A stretch of DNA of 64,000 bases, from the NCBI GenBank assembly GCA_029339505.1, contig JAQISU010000119.1:1616501-1680500 (forward strand), read 5' to 3'. The notes under the pieces were generated by a model. That model did not search any database, was not told where the DNA came from, and was given only the letters and a program-made list of their open reading frames with translations. Origin of the DNA: Unio delphinus. Lineage: Eukaryota; Mollusca; Bivalvia; Unionida; Unionidae. Below are positions 61,100-64,000 of the stretch, piece after piece. Made by a program: the position numbers and the translations under genes. Each line of letters starts with the position of its first letter. The first letter of the stretch is position 1.

Positions 61100-61508
61100 A
61101 TACAGGGGAAAAAAAGGATTTTGAAATAGGTGTTCAGGTTGAGCAACATTTCAGCTCACAATATCAACTTCCTCCGCCGTCATACGAACCTTTCCCACCG
61201 AAACAGAAAAAAATCAAAGTCTTCTTTAAAAAAATGAAAGAAGAATTTTATGATGCGCCTGGTGCTGCTGATAGTGATATTTCTTCACTATGTAAAGGAA
61301 GTGGTCTTGTTGATTGTTCTAATCATATTCTCTCTGATATAGCACGATCAGAAATTCTCATAAAAGGAATACAAGCTGGAAAAAACTCCCCGAAAATTAC
61401 CAATGAAGCCGCTGATATTTGTCAACGATTATTTCAAAGCGGTATCAAGGATATCAGCGTATATCAGCAATTTATCGATGAACTCGTTGGTTATCATAGT
61501 GACTAATT
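61100..61508 (+). pseudogene. Virus-like protein frame with PPxY motif
   Basis: An open frame of about 135 codons ending at a stop near 61508; the first ATG is at 61234, but the frame is open well upstream of it. Upstream of the ATG is a Pro-rich piece with 'PPPSYEPFPP' (61171-61200), which contains a PPxY motif, then a Lys-rich run, then 'SLCKGSGLVDCSNHILSD'. PPxY motifs recruit WW-domain ligases and are common in structural proteins of animal viruses. It sits just before the capsid-like region, so a minor structural role is plausible. I do not recognise the family. Confidence 0.35.
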
Positions 61509-61572
61509 GTCTGATTAGATATAAACGATAATAAATACGATGATCATACATGTACATCATAATAAACCAACC

Positions 61573-61704
61573 ATGGTCAGAGTAATAAACTCGCGATTAC
61601 CCGTTTATAAAACAATTTACGGAGATTATCTTGGTGATATTATTCAAGGGTTATTTGAAAGAATCGCTATTAATGTTATTGGTGAAAATTGGTTCTATTG
61701 GTAA
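61573..61704 (+). pseudogene. Short frame in the virus-like segment
   Basis: ATG at 61573, about 43 codons: 'MVRVINSRLPVYKTIYGDYL', then 'IIQGLFERIAINVIGENWF', then a stop. Protein-like but short and unrecognised; probably the start of a broken gene. Confidence 0.3.
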
Positions 61705-61959
61705 TATTGCCAGTAGTGCGTTTTCGAATGACTATCGGCCTTGATTCATCAAAGACGACGAAAACCACAATCAGTAAAATTACCGTCCACGGAAAATATG
61801 CCCGCGGATGTCAGTAAAATAATAACCTTACCGCGTATCAAAAACTAACAGGGATGATCTAGGATAGGATCAAGTACAAAGAAATATTACTGCAAATTTA
61901 ATAGCAGGAAGTGTTTTAGATCACGATTTAGTTTGAGAAAAACGCAATTATCAATATTA

Positions 61960-62692
61960 TTCTTAAAACGCAATACAACCAAAGCAACCAAGAAGAATTG
62001 AACTTCAACTTCAAGATACAAGTAGATACTTCCTACCCGCTGAAGCATTTATTTAAGTAGAAGGGGAACTTGTAACACATTTTGCAGTTAATACAACATA
62101 TGCAGCGAATGCTCAAGTTGGTTTTGTTAACAATAGGAATATGGCACTGTTTATTTAGTAGCGCTACATATATGATTGATGGAAGAGAGATTGCAGCTAT
62201 TCAGAAGGTTTTTGACGTTACCACAACAATATTGGGTTTAGGGAGATATTCTGATGATTATACAAGATCGGACTGTCCATCAATGATGTTTGATAAGGAT
62301 ATTACTGATAACGCTGTTAATCCTCAGTAGATCAAATTAAAGACACCAAAAGATACTGCAATTGATACACAACCAAACGATTTTGAACACGAAGCTAGAC
62401 CAGCTACTGCTTTTGATATTATAAAAGGTATTAATGCTAACTACAACCTACGATTTGCAACACGCACAGCAATGTTGGAAGGAACTCGTAGATTATTTTC
62501 ATGTGTAAAGAAAGTATCTTTGGAGCTAAAAATTCAGTAGACCATGTAAGAAAAGGCGATGATAATGATGCAATGTGGCGAAGTGTTCTTGTTGCTGATG
62601 GTAAAGTAAATGTAACAAAATTTTCTTTGTTGTTTCTATCCCCACAGGTAGTTAATAGATTGAACAAATCAATGATGAATTCTAGCGCATAA
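61960..62692 (+). pseudogene. Major-capsid-like protein remnant
   Basis: Protein-like segments follow in three frames with shifts near 62155 and 62505 and in-frame stops near 62055 and 62329. Recognisable stretches include 'YMIDGREIAAIQKVF', 'LGLGRYSDDYTRS', 'FEHEARPATAFDII' and 'RKGDDNDAMWRSVLVADGKV'. Their order recalls the capsid-like proteins of Polinton/adintovirus-type elements in invertebrate genomes (double jelly-roll lineage). That call rests on my recognition of the pattern, not on an alignment. No intact capsid protein can be made from this copy. Confidence 0.4.
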
Positions 62693-62758
62693 TAAAATCA
62701 ACAACAAAAAAATAATAAAAAAATAACTATTAATGTTCATGAGCCAACATTATGATCT

Positions 62759-63046
62759 GTGATTGAAGTAAAATCTCCCGAATACGAGCTAGACATTTAT
62801 CGATCATCGATAAAAACTGTTCTAGGATGGCCTGAGACTCCACCACATCCTGATGATGTTCTCAGATTTAACAATAATCTAGATGCTGAAGGCAGGCATA
62901 TTTCACCAGAGATTGTATGTGATGTAATCGATGGTAGTTATCAAAAAGATCTTGGGATACCAAAACAAGCTCAACAAGGATACGTTCTTTACACATTTAC
63001 ACCAATGGTTCCTCCTGGATCCTTGATCGTGCAAAAAATCAATTAA
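62759..63046 (+). pseudogene. Unrecognised frame in the virus-like segment
   Basis: 95 codons with even, protein-like composition ('PEYELDIYRSSIKTVLGWPE', 'GYVLYTFTPMVPPGS'). It directly follows the capsid-like region and may encode another structural protein. It is open in its central part; the true start is uncertain. A further broken frame continues to about 63370 ('LTNQSGHLIDLLDKVLL'). Confidence 0.35.
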
Positions 63047-63379
63047 TCCAAATTATCTACGCACGCATAATCAATACTTGTCAAGAATTAATTTTAAACT
63101 CACCAACCAGAGTGGACACTTGATTGATTTACTAGACAAGGTTTTACTGATAAATCTCAATGTAAAATCGTAAACGATTTTTTTTATCTTGATTCACGAA
63201 TTAATCGGATAAATATTAGATATGTACCAGCACGTAAAGTTTTTTATACACAAGGAAGCACATGGAAATGCAATAAAATTAATATTTACACAGTATTCAT
63301 TCAACATTGTCGATATAGTCATTGATGAGTTCGGTGACGAAGATTTTTTTACTGACGCAAGAACACTTAGATAGATTGC

Positions 63380-64000
63380 GGTGAGAACATATTTCTATGA
63401 TCACGTGTGACCGAGATCAGATTATAAACTAAGCGCATTCCCGCATTAAACTTGATGAACTTAAAAAATATTACATAGTTCTGAATAAAAGTCAGATTTC
63501 AGTAAAACAGAATATTTCTTTAAAGATTTTATGAAATTTCATTTTTTTAAAATCAATTTTAGTCAATTTTATCGTAGAAAATCTGTCAGATTTATGATTT
63601 TTCTAGGGTTAAAACCCCAGCTATTAAATGATTTATTGATAAGTCATTAATTTCCACTTCTTTCTCCGTTTTATTGTATATTTTCGTAAAAATATATCCG
63701 ATTTTAGTTGATTTATGGGCAAAACATGGCAAATTTAACGATTTATCGATAAATCATTTAGATAATCGCTCTGAGTTTCACCCTACAAATATTACAATTT
63801 TGATAGATTTTTCTATGATATTTCGATTAAAATAGGTAAAAAAGGATGAAATTTCATCAAAATTTACAAGTCTGAATAAAAAAAGATATTTTAACAGAAT
63901 AAAAAAGATATTAATACAGAATAAAATAAGATATTATAACAGAATAAAAAAATATAACAGAATAATAAAAGATATTATAAAAGAAAAAAAATATTATAAC
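63380..64000. repeat. Very AT-rich end with short repeats
   Basis: No gene. 'ttatcgataaatcatttag'-like phrases recur at 63620-63770, and 'acagaataaaaaagatatt' recurs at 63890-64000 with variable length. Confidence 0.6.

Larger units (their letters stand above)
60620..63360 (+). mobile_element. Degenerate DNA-virus or Polinton-like element segment
   Basis: A run of plus-strand, closely packed, protein-like frames unlike the surrounding introns, all broken by stops and frameshifts: a Gln/Lys-rich piece (about 60630-61080), a PPxY-bearing frame (61100-61508), a short frame (61573-61703), a capsid-like region (about 61960-62692) and two more (62759-63046, about 63060-63370). Dense single-strand coding suits a virus-derived element. 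No terminal repeat, polymerase, integrase or packaging ATPase is visible in the window, so the borders and exact class are open. Confidence 0.5.

Overview
This is eukaryotic, AT-rich, gene-poor DNA from an animal. A mollusc or another lophotrochozoan is the best guess. The evidence is short exons with GT-AG borders in multi-kilobase introns, a TNF-receptor-type gene, APE/RTE-type LINEs, tRNA-derived SINEs, several short inverted-repeat DNA transposons, and diverged intronic repeats carrying 'gtgaccttgacc', which I associate with molluscs. The species cannot be named from the window.

Main gene: one TNF receptor superfamily-like gene lies on the minus strand and fills most of the window. Its exons are not in any long ORF; I assembled them by hand from splice sites, phase and motifs. 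In transcription order: possible 5' leader exons (58619 and up, then 58407-58456), start-codon exon (48250-48282), cysteine-rich exons (46883-47006, 35763-35900, 32108-32294), two short stalk exons (26070-26140, 18713-18776), a transmembrane exon (16966-17078) and two cytoplasmic exons (9005-9070, 5315-5374). All junctions keep the frame, giving about 285 codons. The 3' end, where a death domain might lie, is off the left edge. A further phase-compatible exon (39820-39990) sits inside an LTR-like insertion and is doubtful.

Introns: they are mostly minisatellites with periods from 12 to 85 bp, often several kilobases long (1-5314, 21050-24340, 27036-30350, 48500-50690). Transposons have landed inside these arrays and left readable target duplications: a piggyBac-like MITE (8242-8868), a 5'-truncated LINE (12155-14262), a pogo/Tigger-like element (38731-39640), and an LTR-like element (39760-43278) that itself holds a TA-flanked inverted-repeat element (40052-41971). 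A second LINE fragment (10255-11590) and a Ty3/gypsy pol fragment (32876-33847) are degenerate.

Right end: an inverted duplication of the gene's leader region (58435-58640 against 59503-59725) encloses a 499-bp MITE. From about 60600 to 63350 lies a broken DNA-virus or Polinton-like segment. It has a capsid-protein-like region, a PPxY-bearing frame and other short frames, all interrupted.

Most notable: the last two exons visible (5315-5374 and 9005-9070) look like ancient tandem copies of one exon-plus-intron block. In one copy the splice-donor segment has expanded into about 108 tandem units, each carrying a donor-like sequence; the other copy keeps the unexpanded state.
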